Of a stretch of DNA of 64,000 bases, positions 7,369 through 16,613 are shown piece by piece. The stretch lies in assembly GCA_900468625.1 (NCBI GenBank), contig UBUL01000027.1, positions 99,292-163,291 on the forward strand. Reading direction: 5' to 3'. Each line of letters begins with the position of its first letter. Positions within the stretch are counted from its first letter, which is position 1. Both the position numbers and the translations under genes were made by a program. The DNA comes from Hyphomicrobiales bacterium. GTDB taxonomy: Bacteria > Pseudomonadota > Alphaproteobacteria > Rhizobiales > Rhizobiaceae. The notes under the pieces are model-generated. The model searched no databases. It saw nothing but the letters and a program-made list of their open reading frames with translations, and was not told the origin of the DNA.

Positions 7369-10230
7369 CTACCTAAAGGTGGCGTCTGCTGGCAGCACCT
7401 CGAATTTCCAGAATTTTTCGGGCGTGAAGTAGGCCTGGGCGATGGTGCGCACGCTCTGTGCCGTAACGTTCTCATAACCATTGCGAATGGTGTGCAGAAA
7501 ATCGATGCGCCGACCATCAGCCTGTATGCCGGAAAGTTGCTGCAGCCAATAGTCATTGCGTTGGCGCCGCTGGTCGAGGCTTTCGATGAACGGCTGTTTG
7601 GCGCGTGCAAGTTCATCCGCCGAAATATCGGCGGTGCGCAGATCACCTGCGATCTTTTCGATGATCTCGTAAAAACGCCCGATCTCGTCGGGCGTTGTCT
7701 CCACATAGACAAAGGCATAGCCGTAGCCCGGGAAAAATTCGGAGAGCACCGTATCGCCGCGAGGAGTGTAGGTCGCGCCCTCCTTGCGGCGAAATTCCGT
7801 GGTTAGCCTATCAAGGAGTATCCGTCCGGCAATTCTCGTCGCATAAGTGCGTGGCAGATCGGACAATAGATCACCCATGGGAACGGCAACCAGCGCGGCC
7901 GCATTGTCGTTGCGCTGAAGCTGATGCAGCACGACCGGCTGCTTCGTTGGCGCGGGAAAATGCACGGCCGGTCCATCGACTGTCGGCATCGTCGCCGGCC
8001 GTGCGGGCAACGCGCCAAAGGTCGCGGCGGTAAGACGGATTGCATCCTCGATCGTCACGTCACCGACGATGCTGATATTGATTGATCCTTTCGAGAGATA
8101 GGGCTCGAATTGTGCCCGGAAATCCGCGGGCGAAACCGAGGATATCAGCTGACGGTCGGCGACGGCCCAGCGCGGATCGCCCGCATGCAGCAAGCCGGGA
8201 AGAAAGCGATCGGCTATGTTGCCGGCCGTCAATTCGCGATCGCCGAGACCGTTCTGGTAAGACGATTGAAGCTGTGTAAAGGCTTGCGGACGATAGGCCG
8301 GGTCGGAAGCATAAGCAGCAAGCATCTGCATTTGCGTTGTCAGATCCTCGGGACGCGTCTTGCCTTGAAGTGTGAATGCCTCATCGTTGAATGAGAAACG
8401 AATGCTGACTTCCTTTCCCGACAGAGCCTGCCACATCTCATCGTAACCGATTGCTTTCAAGCCGCCGGGAACAAATGCGGCTGCCGTCCAGGCCGCCGTT
8501 TGCCGAGCGATCGGAAAATCGCGCCGGCCGTGGCCAATATCGACGCGAACAAGCACCTCGCCCTCATGCAACTTTGTCGGCTTGACGGCCAAATGCATGC
8601 CATTTGCGAAACTCACCAAGGTGATGCCGAGATCTTCGATGGCACGGGTCTCGCTTACCGAACCCGACGGGCCGAATGTGGTATATGGCCATAGAGGAGT
8701 GGTGATGGGTACCGGCGCCGAAATGGGCGTGGCCTGCGAAGCCTTATAGGCCTTTTCGACGGCGGCCTCCGAGCCGGTCGGCACCTGTGGTGTTTGCAGG
8801 ATGATGCGCGGCCCGTTGACGGCGATAGCCTGTTGCAGCGACTTGTTGACATCGGCCGCTGTCAGCTTTCTTGCTGTGCTGTCGAAGAGCGTAAGAGCTT
8901 GGGCGGGGGACAGGAAGACTTTCCCTTCAGCGATACTCGCGGTAAGCCCGTCGGCGATGACGGCGCTGGTCCGCGCCGCATCGCCTACCGCTGCCGTCTG
9001 CAGAGTGGTGCGCTCTTCCAGCAGTTCACGATCGACTTCTGATTGGAGGACGCCGAATTTGGCTAGGCGATGCTGTTCTTGGTCCAGGACGGTCAATGCG
9101 CTTTGCCAAGCTGCGGGTGCAATTTCCGCAGAGATGGTGATCATATCGGCGGATTCGAGCAGGGTGCCGGCGCTAGCTCTTGCCTTGAAGAATGGAGCAC
9201 CGGGTTGATGCGCGAGGAGGTCGAGGCGATGCGCGAGGATACGCAGCCCGATTTCCCGGACCGACTTCTGCCGACGTGAGATACGCGTATCCGATGCTTC
9301 GTCATGAGGGCGCATCCAAGCGAATTCCAGAAGCCCTATGCCACTTGAGGTTCTGAGAATGTCGACCCCAGCCTGGCGTTTTCGGAATGCACCGAGAGAG
9401 CGTCTCGTCGCAACGGGGCCGTCGGCAGACCAATCATCGAAACGTCGTCTGATTTCCGCCTCGACCGCCGCCGGCTCGATATCGCCAACGACAATAAGGG
9501 TGGCGCGATCCGGGCGATAATTGGCATGATAATAGTCACGGAGCCGGTCGATTGTCGCGTTGCGGATAATGATTGTGTCACCGATCGGCCGGCGCAGCGG
9601 TGCGAGCTGACCGGCAAGGAGCACGCTCTGGAGCGCATGATCGGCGCGTGCCTGCGGTGTGTCGGTCTGCCTTTCTTCGGCAAGCACAACGCCACGTTCG
9701 CGTTCGAATGCGGCCTCATCCAGCCTCAGTTCACTGGCGGTTTCGCGCATCAGCATCAAGCCAGTCGATACCGTACCGGCGTCGGCCTCTGGAAGATTAA
9801 GTTTGTAAATGGTCTGATCGAAATAGGTGTGGGCATTAACGTCAGGCCCGAATGTCAACCCCTTGCGTTGAAGGAGAGCGACCATGTCGTCTTCGGCAAA
9901 GTGTGTGCTGCCTCTGAAGGCCATATGTTCGAGAAAATGTGCCAAACCGCGCTGGTCATCATCTTCGTCGCGAGATCCCGCTTCGATGCGGAAGCGGATC
10001 GCTACCTGACCGGTCGGCGTGGCGTTGTGCATGACGGCAAACTTCATGCCGTTCGGAAGCGTCCCGTATCGTACGGCCGGATCCGGTTGCAAATCGCTTG
10101 CGGCCTGCGGCCAGGCTGTGGCCGGCTGAGCGGCCTGGAGCGGCGATGTCACGGCGAGTAGGATTGCGAACGACACCATGGCGCCCAGATGCCGCATCCG
10201 TGCAGAAAATCTCGAATTGAGGAAGGACAT
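7369..10230 (-). CDS. M16-family zinc metalloprotease (pitrilysin/insulinase-like)
   Basis: This 953-residue exported peptidase carries the inverted zinc motif HxxEH (His98, Glu101, His102 in HFLEHMAF), with the third zinc ligand expected in the following ERERGVVLAEE segment. An N-terminal signal sequence (about residues 12-34, ending LQAA) points to the periplasm. The size fits a fused two-half M16 protein with an active N-half and a degenerate C-half. The start at 10230 has only a weak ribosome site; a second Met at residue 12 is possible, while the longer frame upstream would spoil the signal peptide. It stands alone. Its proximity to curli genes may be chance. Confidence 0.88.
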   Translation of the reverse strand: MSFLNSRFSARMRHLGAMVSFAILLAVTSPLQAAQPATAWPQAASDLQPDPAVRYGTLPNGMKFAVMHNATPTGQVAIRFRIEAGSRDEDDDQRGLAHFLEHMAFRGSTHFAEDDMVALLQRKGLTFGPDVNAHTYFDQTIYKLNLPEADAGTVSTGLMLMRETASELRLDEAAFERERGVVLAEERQTDTPQARADHALQSVLLAGQLAPLRRPIGDTIIIRNATIDRLRDYYHANYRPDRATLIVVGDIEPAAVEAEIRRRFDDWSADGPVATRRSLGAFRKRQAGVDILRTSSGIGLLEFAWMRPHDEASDTRISRRQKSVREIGLRILAHRLDLLAHQPGAPFFKARASAGTLLESADMITISAEIAPAAWQSALTVLDQEQHRLAKFGVLQSEVDRELLEERTTLQTAAVGDAARTSAVIADGLTASIAEGKVFLSPAQALTLFDSTARKLTAADVNKSLQQAIAVNGPRIILQTPQVPTGSEAAVEKAYKASQATPISAPVPITTPLWPYTTFGPSGSVSETRAIEDLGITLVSFANGMHLAVKPTKLHEGEVLVRVDIGHGRRDFPIARQTAAWTAAAFVPGGLKAIGYDEMWQALSGKEVSIRFSFNDEAFTLQGKTRPEDLTTQMQMLAAYASDPAYRPQAFTQLQSSYQNGLGDRELTAGNIADRFLPGLLHAGDPRWAVADRQLISSVSPADFRAQFEPYLSKGSINISIVGDVTIEDAIRLTAATFGALPARPATMPTVDGPAVHFPAPTKQPVVLHQLQRNDNAAALVAVPMGDLLSDLPRTYATRIAGRILLDRLTTEFRRKEGATYTPRGDTVLSEFFPGYGYAFVYVETTPDEIGRFYEIIEKIAGDLRTADISADELARAKQPFIESLDQRRQRNDYWLQQLSGIQADGRRIDFLHTIRNGYENVTAQSVRTIAQAYFTPEKFWKFEVLPADATFR

Positions 10231-10539
10231 GCAAGTCTCGGGATGGAGAGGGGATATGTTACCGGCGGCACTATCGAATAGGTTGCGCTCGGTATCAATA
10301 GCCATGTCTGCAGGAAGGCAACCTGGAGCGAGTTGCCGATGAAGCGGGCGCTCTGCCATGAGCGGATGCGAATGCCGCGGATTTGGGACCGTAATCGGTA
10401 TCTTGGACGGGGCGATTGCTTAAAACTATGATCCAAGAGCCAGGCGATCATTTGATAATCGTTGGGGGTGTCGCCAGCTACGGCATTGCTATTTGCGGGC
10501 AGAGTGCGGGATGGGCCGGCGCTACCGGCCCATGGACAC
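10231..10539. other. Intergenic stretch with a stem-loop
   Basis: No gene is seen in these 309 bases between the M16 protease start and the flotillin-like gene end. A perfect 9-base inverted repeat at 10511-10533 (ATGGGCCGG / CCGGCCCAT, 5-base loop) lies just after the flotillin stop on the minus strand. It may end that transcript, though no T-run follows. Confidence 0.55.
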
Positions 10540-12582
10540 TCAATCTTGCGCGATCGCCGCAGGTGCCGCCGCCGGCTCCTGCCGTCCAAGCCGGTCGGCA
10601 ACCAGCATCGACAACATCATTTCCACAAGGCCATTGGCCGCGCCCTTTTCGCCAGCGCCACCGCCCACCTGGATCTGCGGCACGAGCGGCAGCCTGCCGT
10701 TCTCGATCGCCTCGGCAAAGCGCATCAGGACCTGCGAATTGAGCTGATAGTCCGGGCCGCCGAACGCCGCCACTTTCTTCTCCGTAGCTTCGGCTTCCGC
10801 CAGGCCGACGGCGCGTACTTTCTCCGCATCGGCAAGGCCGGTCGCCTTGATGCGCTCGGCATCGGCAAGCGCAATAGCCTTGATCCGGTCAGCCTCGCCC
10901 AGACCGGCAAGCCGTACCTTCTCGGCTTCCGCCTTGGCGGTAACCTGAATGGTTTCCGCCTGCTGGCGGGTACGGGCAAGCTGCGCCTTGCCCTCGTTCT
11001 CGCTGATCTCGATAGTGAGCGCCGATGTCGTGATCTTGGCCTGTTGTTCTGCGAGCGCTTCCTTTTCGCGCAAGGTGCGCTCCTGAATCGCAGCCGCTTC
11101 CTGCAGTTTATAAGTCTCGACCTTTTCGACGGCAATCTGGCGTTCCCGCAACTGGATCAGGATCTGCTCGATGCTGTTCTGGCCGTTGCTGGCGCGCGGC
11201 GTGCCGATCAGGACCTCCTGCAATTCGAGACTGTAGGAGGCAAACTTTTCGCGCATTTCCTCGCCGGATTTGCGCTGAATCTCGCTGCGTTCCTGCAAGA
11301 GCTCGATCAGCGTCTTGGTCTGGGCGATATTCTTGAAATAGGCCGATACCATCGGATCGAGCGTCTGTTCGACCAGCCGTTTGATATCCCCAAAGCGCTG
11401 TACCACCAGTGGTGCCTTCATATAGTCGATATGGACGACAACCGAGAGCGGCAGCACGGGTTCGAACGCATCCTTGGTGATCAAGGACACTTCGGAGAGA
11501 TTTTCGTCCAATCGGTGCTCGCCGAACTGCTCCTTCGTCCATTTGAGCACGAAGTTGGTGGTGGGCACGATGACGATATTGCCGGCATAGGTGTTGAAGG
11601 CATATTTGCCCGGCAGAAGGGGCGTCGACCAGACGCCGCGGGCGCCGGTCTCGACCAGTTCTCCATGGCGATAGGTCTGGCCGGAGAGGTCCGCGCCGCG
11701 ACGCCCGGTATAGGAGACGACGACACCAACCGTGCCAACGCCGATAATCGTCTTGTCGACCAACTCGACGGTTGCGAAAATGCGGTTGAGGAAGTAGCTG
11801 CCGTCGGCAAGCACCTGCAACTGACGGCCACGATAGCCGCCGGCATTGAGAAACTTCTCCGGATCCTGGAAATTGTTATGGAAGTTCGGATCTTTCGGAT
11901 CGTTGGCGACGGTCGGCGCGATGATTTCGCCATCGGGCAGTGCCGGGCCGTCATGGATGGTCACGATGCCGATCATGTCCTGCGCGTCATGGATGACGAC
12001 GGGCTCGAAACCCTCCCGCTCGGTAATCAGCGTCGACATGTCGGCAAACAGTTGCTGTTCGGAGGAGCTGAGATTGACGGCATAGATCGATTGCGCGGTC
12101 AGCACGATGAATTGTGCGAGATTGATGGCATAGGTGCCTTCGCGGAGAATTTTTCGCTGCGGCCCCTTCTGCCCGCCTTTTACGAGAAAACCGCGCACGT
12201 CCTGAAAGTCATCCGCTTCGATATTCGAGGCAAGAGTCTGGGTCGGCGGCAGCGGCTTGCCGTCGCGGGCAAAGACATAGCCGATCTGCCCCTGGGGAAT
12301 GGTCACGAGATTGGCGCGGTGCATCGAATACTGGAACGGCATGAAGAAATGCAGGCCGCCGCGCACGACGTCCGGCTGGAAACCAGCTTCGCCGTTGAGT
12401 GCAATGAAGCCGTTCCTGACGGAGCCACGGAAACTCCACAGCTTTTCGAGGATGCCAAGTCTGTCGTTGGGGATATAGCGGATTATGCCGCTCCACCGAA
12501 AAAGTATTGCCAGCACGATGACGGGAACGGCGATTTCGATCGCCATCCATTCCATCGGACTGAGATTGGGTAGGGCTTCCAT
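10540..12582 (-). CDS. Flotillin-like SPFH-domain membrane protein
   Basis: This is a 680-residue membrane-anchored scaffold protein. One N-terminal transmembrane helix (about residues 12-29) precedes an SPFH/band-7 region. From about residue 470 to 620 there is a long Ala/Glu/Lys-rich coiled coil with repeated ADRIKAIALADAERIKATGL-like heptads typical of flotillins, and a short low-complexity tail. Such proteins form large membrane microdomain assemblies. The ribosome site GGAG lies 7 bases before the start. It is monocistronic, with a metal-sensor gene divergent upstream. It is larger than eukaryotic flotillins and matches the YqiK-like bacterial group in layout. Confidence 0.88.
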   Translation of the reverse strand: MEALPNLSPMEWMAIEIAVPVIVLAILFRWSGIIRYIPNDRLGILEKLWSFRGSVRNGFIALNGEAGFQPDVVRGGLHFFMPFQYSMHRANLVTIPQGQIGYVFARDGKPLPPTQTLASNIEADDFQDVRGFLVKGGQKGPQRKILREGTYAINLAQFIVLTAQSIYAVNLSSSEQQLFADMSTLITEREGFEPVVIHDAQDMIGIVTIHDGPALPDGEIIAPTVANDPKDPNFHNNFQDPEKFLNAGGYRGRQLQVLADGSYFLNRIFATVELVDKTIIGVGTVGVVVSYTGRRGADLSGQTYRHGELVETGARGVWSTPLLPGKYAFNTYAGNIVIVPTTNFVLKWTKEQFGEHRLDENLSEVSLITKDAFEPVLPLSVVVHIDYMKAPLVVQRFGDIKRLVEQTLDPMVSAYFKNIAQTKTLIELLQERSEIQRKSGEEMREKFASYSLELQEVLIGTPRASNGQNSIEQILIQLRERQIAVEKVETYKLQEAAAIQERTLREKEALAEQQAKITTSALTIEISENEGKAQLARTRQQAETIQVTAKAEAEKVRLAGLGEADRIKAIALADAERIKATGLADAEKVRAVGLAEAEATEKKVAAFGGPDYQLNSQVLMRFAEAIENGRLPLVPQIQVGGGAGEKGAANGLVEMMLSMLVADRLGRQEPAAAPAAIAQD

Positions 12583-13041
12583 CTCTTCTCTCCTATGGGC
12601 GCACGGGTTCGTCCACCCGACAGCCGCCCGGTTGGTATTGGTCGATAAAATGGGGAGATTGCATACCTACGCGCTCGACGCACCAATGATGTGTCGAAGT
12701 TTAGGTGGCTCATTGTCTGGAGAAATAACCACGTGCCCTCAGTCCCCACCGAGGAAGGGCGTGGTTTTGATGCGGTCTCACATCGGTGTTGCCTTGATAG
12801 ACATAACGATAGACGACGTAGGCATTACGCTCATAGGTTTAAAGATGTTCAAGGCGGAAATCGGATAAGTACTTCCGGCGATTTGGCTATTTCGAGCATT
12901 TGATTCTACTGAACTATGCGGGCGTCTCGAAGCTCCCAGGTCGCCCTTTGAGATTCACATGAGCTCGACGTGGAATGGCAGGCCTTTCGGCCGCAACGCG
13001 GCTGACATTGACAGTCATCCCCTCCCGCAGGATACAAGGGC
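12583..13041. other. Divergent intergenic region, no supported gene
   Basis: These 459 bases between the flotillin-like gene and the CsoR-like gene hold no convincing gene. At 12727-12766 there is an inverted repeat (AACCACG-tg-CCCT against AGGGCGTGGTT) followed by TTGA, resembling a terminator that has no obvious transcript to end. The stretch just before 13042 is C-rich (CCCCTCCCG), as in operators of CsoR/RcnR/FrmR proteins. Confidence 0.5.
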
Positions 13042-13317
13042 ATGACACAACACACCCATGAGACCCATCCCGAGATCGTCAAGCGGCTCAAGCGTGCCCA
13101 AGGACATTTGAAGAGCGTCATCGCCATGATCGAGGACGGCAAGCCGTGCCTTGACATCGCCCAACAGCTGTCGGCCGTCGAGAAGGCAATCGTCAACGCA
13201 AAGCGCACCCTCATTCAGGATCATCTCGATCATTGCCTAGAAGAAACCATCGGAGCCCTCCCGCGCGACAAGCGGCAATCCATCGACGAATTCAAGACCA
13301 TTACGAAATATCTCTAA
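13042..13317 (+). CDS. CsoR/RcnR/FrmR-family metal-sensing repressor
   Basis: This is a 91-residue all-helical repressor of the DUF156 family. Cys36, His61 and Cys65 fall at the positions of the Cu(I) ligands of CsoR (GKPCLDIAQQ and DHLDHC), and extra His residues at 4, 6, 9, 22 and 64 could suit nickel or cobalt instead. The family binds C/G-tract operators and releases them on metal binding. The usual partner, an efflux transporter, is missing: the following frame looks like a decayed membrane-protein gene. It might act in trans, for example on the copper genes at 56.6-57.7 kb, but that is conjecture. Confidence 0.88.
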   Translation: MTQHTHETHPEIVKRLKRAQGHLKSVIAMIEDGKPCLDIAQQLSAVEKAIVNAKRTLIQDHLDHCLEETIGALPRDKRQSIDEFKTITKYL

Positions 13318-13321
13318 TGGT

Positions 13322-13540
13322 ATGGCCGATCTGTCGGTCTATTGCGGATTGCTCGGGGCGGCTTTCGGTGCAGCAGCGATCCTTTTGATGCAGGCGGCCG
13401 CCAAGGCCGGGCGTTATGTTGCCCCGGCTGCAACAGCAAGCCTGGCATGGCGGCTTCCAGGCACGAACAATAGTTCCGCGGGAATCGCAAGATTGATGCC
13501 GACACGATATCGGCAGCAACAGCGCCAATTCACTTGCTGA
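13322..13540 (+). pseudogene. Possible truncated YqaA/VTT-type membrane protein remnant
   Basis: This frame starts 5 bases after the repressor stop. It encodes a hydrophobic N-terminus (SVYCGLLGAAFGAAAILLMQ) reminiscent of YqaA-like membrane proteins, then changes to a non-membrane sequence and stops after 72 residues, about half the expected length. It looks like a gene broken by frameshift or deletion. Identification is from general resemblance only; it may simply be a spurious frame. Confidence 0.3.
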
Positions 13541-13554
13541 TATTCGGGGATTAT

Positions 13555-13752
13555 TCACCAAACAACGGCGCTTGACGAAGGCCACTCTTCAACGAGCAGA
13601 AGGGAAAGTATCGTCAGGCAGGATGCGGCGATCACGACGATGAAGGGGACGGAGCGGAGAAGCCTGACGATTGCAGGGGTTGCGATAACGAGCGCTATCC
13701 GGAACAGCATCACGATCCAGTCGGCGACAGTGGGGTGATCCTTCTTGTACAC
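13555..13752 (-). CDS. Small membrane protein, function unknown
   Basis: This is a 65-residue protein with two likely transmembrane segments (about residues 10-30 and 36-54) and a charged N-terminus. The GTG start at 13752 is preceded at 6 bases by a strong GGGAGGG ribosome site, the main reason to accept the gene. No family is recognised. It has no operon partner: the next gene on this strand starts well over 1 kb upstream. It could be a small stress or envelope protein. Confidence 0.45.
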   Translation of the reverse strand: MYKKDHPTVADWIVMLFRIALVIATPAIVRLLRSVPFIVVIAASCLTILSLLLVEEWPSSSAVVW

Positions 13753-13995
13753 GGCATCCCTCCCGCAGCATGCAGCTCAATGACTGTGGTCAGGTTCGCA
13801 GGAGAGCGTCGGCGACAAGCGAACGTTCCGGCCGCAAGCCTGGCGACACGCAGCAAAAACGAATTCCGTGCAGAAATCGTGGAGATTGGGTGTGAAACTG
13901 GTGGATGCTCACCGAGCCGGTTCGGCAGGAAAGTCAGGTGCCGGGGTCGCAAAGGGACGTCAGTGGTGATCGCAGGTTGCGGTTCCTTTCGGGCC

Positions 13996-14949
13996 TTATG
14001 ATTCGATCAGGCGTTCGGCGCTGAACTTGTCCGTTATCAGCGTATCGATAACGCCGATCCTCAAGGCGCCGGCGATCGCCGCGGTCTTCTTCGCGCCGCC
14101 GGCGAGCGCGATGACCCGGTCGACCCGTTCGAGGTCTTCCAGCGGGAGGCCGATGACGCGCTCGTCGAGCGGCGTCTTTACCGGCTTGCCGTCCTTGTTG
14201 AAAAAACGCAGCGATATGTCGCCGACGGCACCTGCCTCGGCAAGGTCCGCAAGCTCCCGCGACGAGAAGATGTTGCCGGACCGTGAAAGCAGCTCCGATG
14301 GTTCGACGGCTCCGATGCCGACGATGGCGAGTGTGATGCTGCCGAAGAGATCCATCGTCTCCCGCACGAAGGGGTCCGTCTGCATCAGAAGCTTGGCCTC
14401 GCGCGAGGTCGTGACGCCTTGCACGGAAAGAAGCTTCGGCTCGGCGCCGGTCAGTCGTGCAAGTCGGGTGGTAAGCTGGGTGGCATGCGTCTGGACCGAC
14501 GGGTCGCCCATGCCGCCAAGCGTCTGGACGACATATTTGGCCTGGGCGCTCTTCTGGGGATGGATATTTTCCACCATCTTGAAGATCGTCTGGCTCCAGC
14601 TCGACACGCCGATGATCTCGCCGGGTGCAAGGGTCACTTCCAGAAGGTGAGCGGCAGCTTCGCCGATCCGGGCCATGATGGCTCCGTCCCGGTCTTCGGT
14701 GCATTCGACGACAATCGCTTCGGGAAGACCGTATTTCTCGCGCAGCGCTCCTTCGAGTTCGCTATACGTGCCCACGGGCGGAATGACGCTCGTGCGCACG
14801 ATATCTTCCGCCTCGGCCCGCTTCAGCATTCGCGAGACAGTTGCCTGCGATAGACGAAGATGCTGCGCGATCTCCGCCTGCCGCTTCCCTTCAATGTGGT
14901 ACATCTGGGCAACTCTTGAGATGAGGCGGAGTTCGTTAAGGCGAGCCAT
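13996..14949 (-). CDS. SorC/DeoR-family sugar-responsive regulator
   Basis: This transcription regulator of about 317 residues has an N-terminal helix-turn-helix (about residues 22-45, GKRQAEIAQHLRLSQATVSR) and a SorC-type sugar-phosphate-binding domain (GVSSWSQTIFKMVENI, VQTLGGMGDP, VGIGAVEPSELL). It is the last gene of the minus-strand kinase/transketolase operon. The ATG at 14949 is used; a GTG three codons upstream is equally possible because neither has a strong ribosome site. EryD, the erythritol regulator of Brucella and rhizobia, belongs to this family. Three similar palindromes in this locus are its probable operators. Confidence 0.9.
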   Translation of the reverse strand: MARLNELRLISRVAQMYHIEGKRQAEIAQHLRLSQATVSRMLKRAEAEDIVRTSVIPPVGTYSELEGALREKYGLPEAIVVECTEDRDGAIMARIGEAAAHLLEVTLAPGEIIGVSSWSQTIFKMVENIHPQKSAQAKYVVQTLGGMGDPSVQTHATQLTTRLARLTGAEPKLLSVQGVTTSREAKLLMQTDPFVRETMDLFGSITLAIVGIGAVEPSELLSRSGNIFSSRELADLAEAGAVGDISLRFFNKDGKPVKTPLDERVIGLPLEDLERVDRVIALAGGAKKTAAIAGALRIGVIDTLITDKFSAERLIES

Positions 14950-14962
14950 CGTTGACACCGGA

Positions 14963-14978
14963 GTGAATTTTTATTCAC
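14963..14978. promoter_or_regulatory. Putative SorC operator 1
   Basis: GTGAAT and ATTCAC form a perfect inverted repeat around four T bases. It lies between the kinase stop and the SorC start, and overlaps the last kinase codons. It matches the palindromes at 18391 and 18531, suggesting autoregulation of sorC. Confidence 0.6.
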
Positions 14979-16437
14979 CTTTAGCCGGAGTTGCGCGCAA
15001 CGTCGAGCGGGCCAGCGCATCATTCCACCTATTCAGGAGGGCCGTATCGTCGATATCTTCCGGTTCGATGACTTCAGTATTTCTCGGAAGCGCCGCGATG
15101 GCATCGAGATCCGGCCAGAGGCCGATCGAAAGGCCTGCAAGATAAGCGGCACCGAGCGCCGACGCCTCGGGTGCCTCGCACTGGATGATGGCGTGTTTTA
15201 CCAGGTTCGACACGCACTGCATGAGAAAACGGTTTCGGCTCGGCCCGCCGTCCACGTAGAGCGTGCCGAGTTCGCCGCCGCTTTGCGTCCGCATCGCCGT
15301 GATCACGTCATAAACCTGGAAAGCGATCGAGTCGGTGACCGAACGGGCCATCTGCGCACGGGTGGTGCTGAAATTGATCTGCGAGAAGAGAGCGCGGGCG
15401 TCGGAATTCCAGTAGGGTGCACCCAGCCCCACGAAGGCAGGCACGAATCCCGGCCCTCCCGGTTCGGCGGTTGCGGCAAGGTCGACCAGGGCAGCCACAT
15501 CCGGAAGGCCCAGAATGTCCGCCATCCAGGGCAGGCTCGCGGCACAAACGAGGATGTTGCCTTCGAAGGCGAAGGTTGGCTGTCCGGCGATGCGCCAGGC
15601 GACCGTTGTGGTAATGCCGTTGCGCGGTGCGATGAAGCGCGGCAGCGTTGTCATGACCGAAGACCCGGTTCCGAAGGTCGCCTTGCCATCGCCCGGTTTG
15701 AAGGCTCCGTGGCCGAACAAGGCCGCATGGCTGTCGCCGATGGCCGACCTGATCGGTGTGCCGTCCGGGACGCCAGCAAGACCCCTTGTGGTTCCAAAAT
15801 CCGCGGAACTATCGAGTACTTCGGGAAGGAGCCGGATATCGACCCCGAAAATCGCGCCCAGTTCTTCGCTCCAGGCTTGAGCTTCGAGATCGAGCAACTG
15901 GCTTCGTGCTGCATTCGAGGCATCGCACACATGCTTGCGACCGGCGGTAAGGCAATGAATGAGCCAGCTATCGATCGTGCCGATACGGACCTTTCGCCCA
16001 TGCGCGACCCGATCGAGAAGCCACCGGAACTTCGGACCTGGAAACATCGGATCGAGAGGAAGGCCGGTCAGTGCTTCGACACGCTCCGAATGCCCGTCGG
16101 CGACGAGACGCTCACAATCCGGCGCGGTGCGCCTGCATTGCCAGCTGAGCACCGGTCCCAGCGCCTTGCCTGTTTCCGCATCCCAAATGGTGACGGATTC
16201 CCGCTGGTTGGAAATCGCGATGGCTTCGATTGCCGTGCCGGGCGCGGCTTCCAGGCATGAAGCGATCGCCTCGCAGACGGACGCATGGATCCGTTCCGGA
16301 TCCTGTTCGACCCAGCCGGGCTGCGGATAGGAGATTCCGACCGGCGCCGACCCTCTGGCGATGATCTCGCCACGCTCTGAAACCAGCGCCGCCTTGGAAT
16401 TGGTGGTTCCCTGGTCGATTGCCAGAATGGCCCGCAT
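14971..16437 (-). CDS. FGGY-family carbohydrate kinase
   Basis: This 488-residue ATP-dependent sugar or polyol kinase starts with the phosphate-1 motif DQGTTNSKAAL, which is close to glycerol- and xylulokinases. Other landmarks are AISNQRESVTIWD, FGTGSSVMTT, VDGGPSRNRFLMQ and the C-terminal EASALGAAYLAGL. The ATG at 16437 follows GGAGG by 6 bases; two Met codons upstream are too close to that site. It lies between split transketolase genes and the SorC regulator, so its product is probably a ketose phosphate fed to the transketolase. Candidates are xylulose, an erythrulose-type sugar or apulose. Confidence 0.9.
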   Translation of the reverse strand: MRAILAIDQGTTNSKAALVSERGEIIARGSAPVGISYPQPGWVEQDPERIHASVCEAIASCLEAAPGTAIEAIAISNQRESVTIWDAETGKALGPVLSWQCRRTAPDCERLVADGHSERVEALTGLPLDPMFPGPKFRWLLDRVAHGRKVRIGTIDSWLIHCLTAGRKHVCDASNAARSQLLDLEAQAWSEELGAIFGVDIRLLPEVLDSSADFGTTRGLAGVPDGTPIRSAIGDSHAALFGHGAFKPGDGKATFGTGSSVMTTLPRFIAPRNGITTTVAWRIAGQPTFAFEGNILVCAASLPWMADILGLPDVAALVDLAATAEPGGPGFVPAFVGLGAPYWNSDARALFSQINFSTTRAQMARSVTDSIAFQVYDVITAMRTQSGGELGTLYVDGGPSRNRFLMQCVSNLVKHAIIQCEAPEASALGAAYLAGLSIGLWPDLDAIAALPRNTEVIEPEDIDDTALLNRWNDALARSTLRATPAKGE

Positions 16438-16448
16438 TTGCATCCTCC

Positions 16449-16570
16449 ACCAGAACATGATGCCGAAAAGTGTGAGCGGCTTTCGGACGACACCGTGCTC
16501 TGCTTCTTTGATTCTGGGCGGATTCGGATTTTAGGTCGTTTCGACCTAAAATCATCCGGTTCTAATGACA
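16449..16570. repeat. RIME-like rhizobial palindromic element
   Basis: The intergenic gap holds two nested palindromes. GCCGAAAAG pairs imperfectly with CGGCTTTCGGAC at about 16460-16490. A perfect 12-base repeat at 16528-16554 (GATTTTAGGTCG / CGACCTAAAATC, 3-base loop) follows. The wording GCCGAAAAGTGTGAGCGG is typical of rhizobial intergenic mosaic elements. It sits inside an operon, between the transketolase C-subunit and the kinase, and could affect the transcript. Confidence 0.6.
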
Positions 16571-16613
16571 CGGCCGGGGCCTATCCGCCCCGGCTCGAAT
16601 GCGCGCCGTTCGT

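Noticed and set aside
10462..12573. A 703-codon plus-strand open frame opposite the flotillin-like gene
   Set aside because: It mirrors the minus-strand flotillin coding sequence, has shadow-type composition and no ribosome site. The minus-strand protein has clear domain features.
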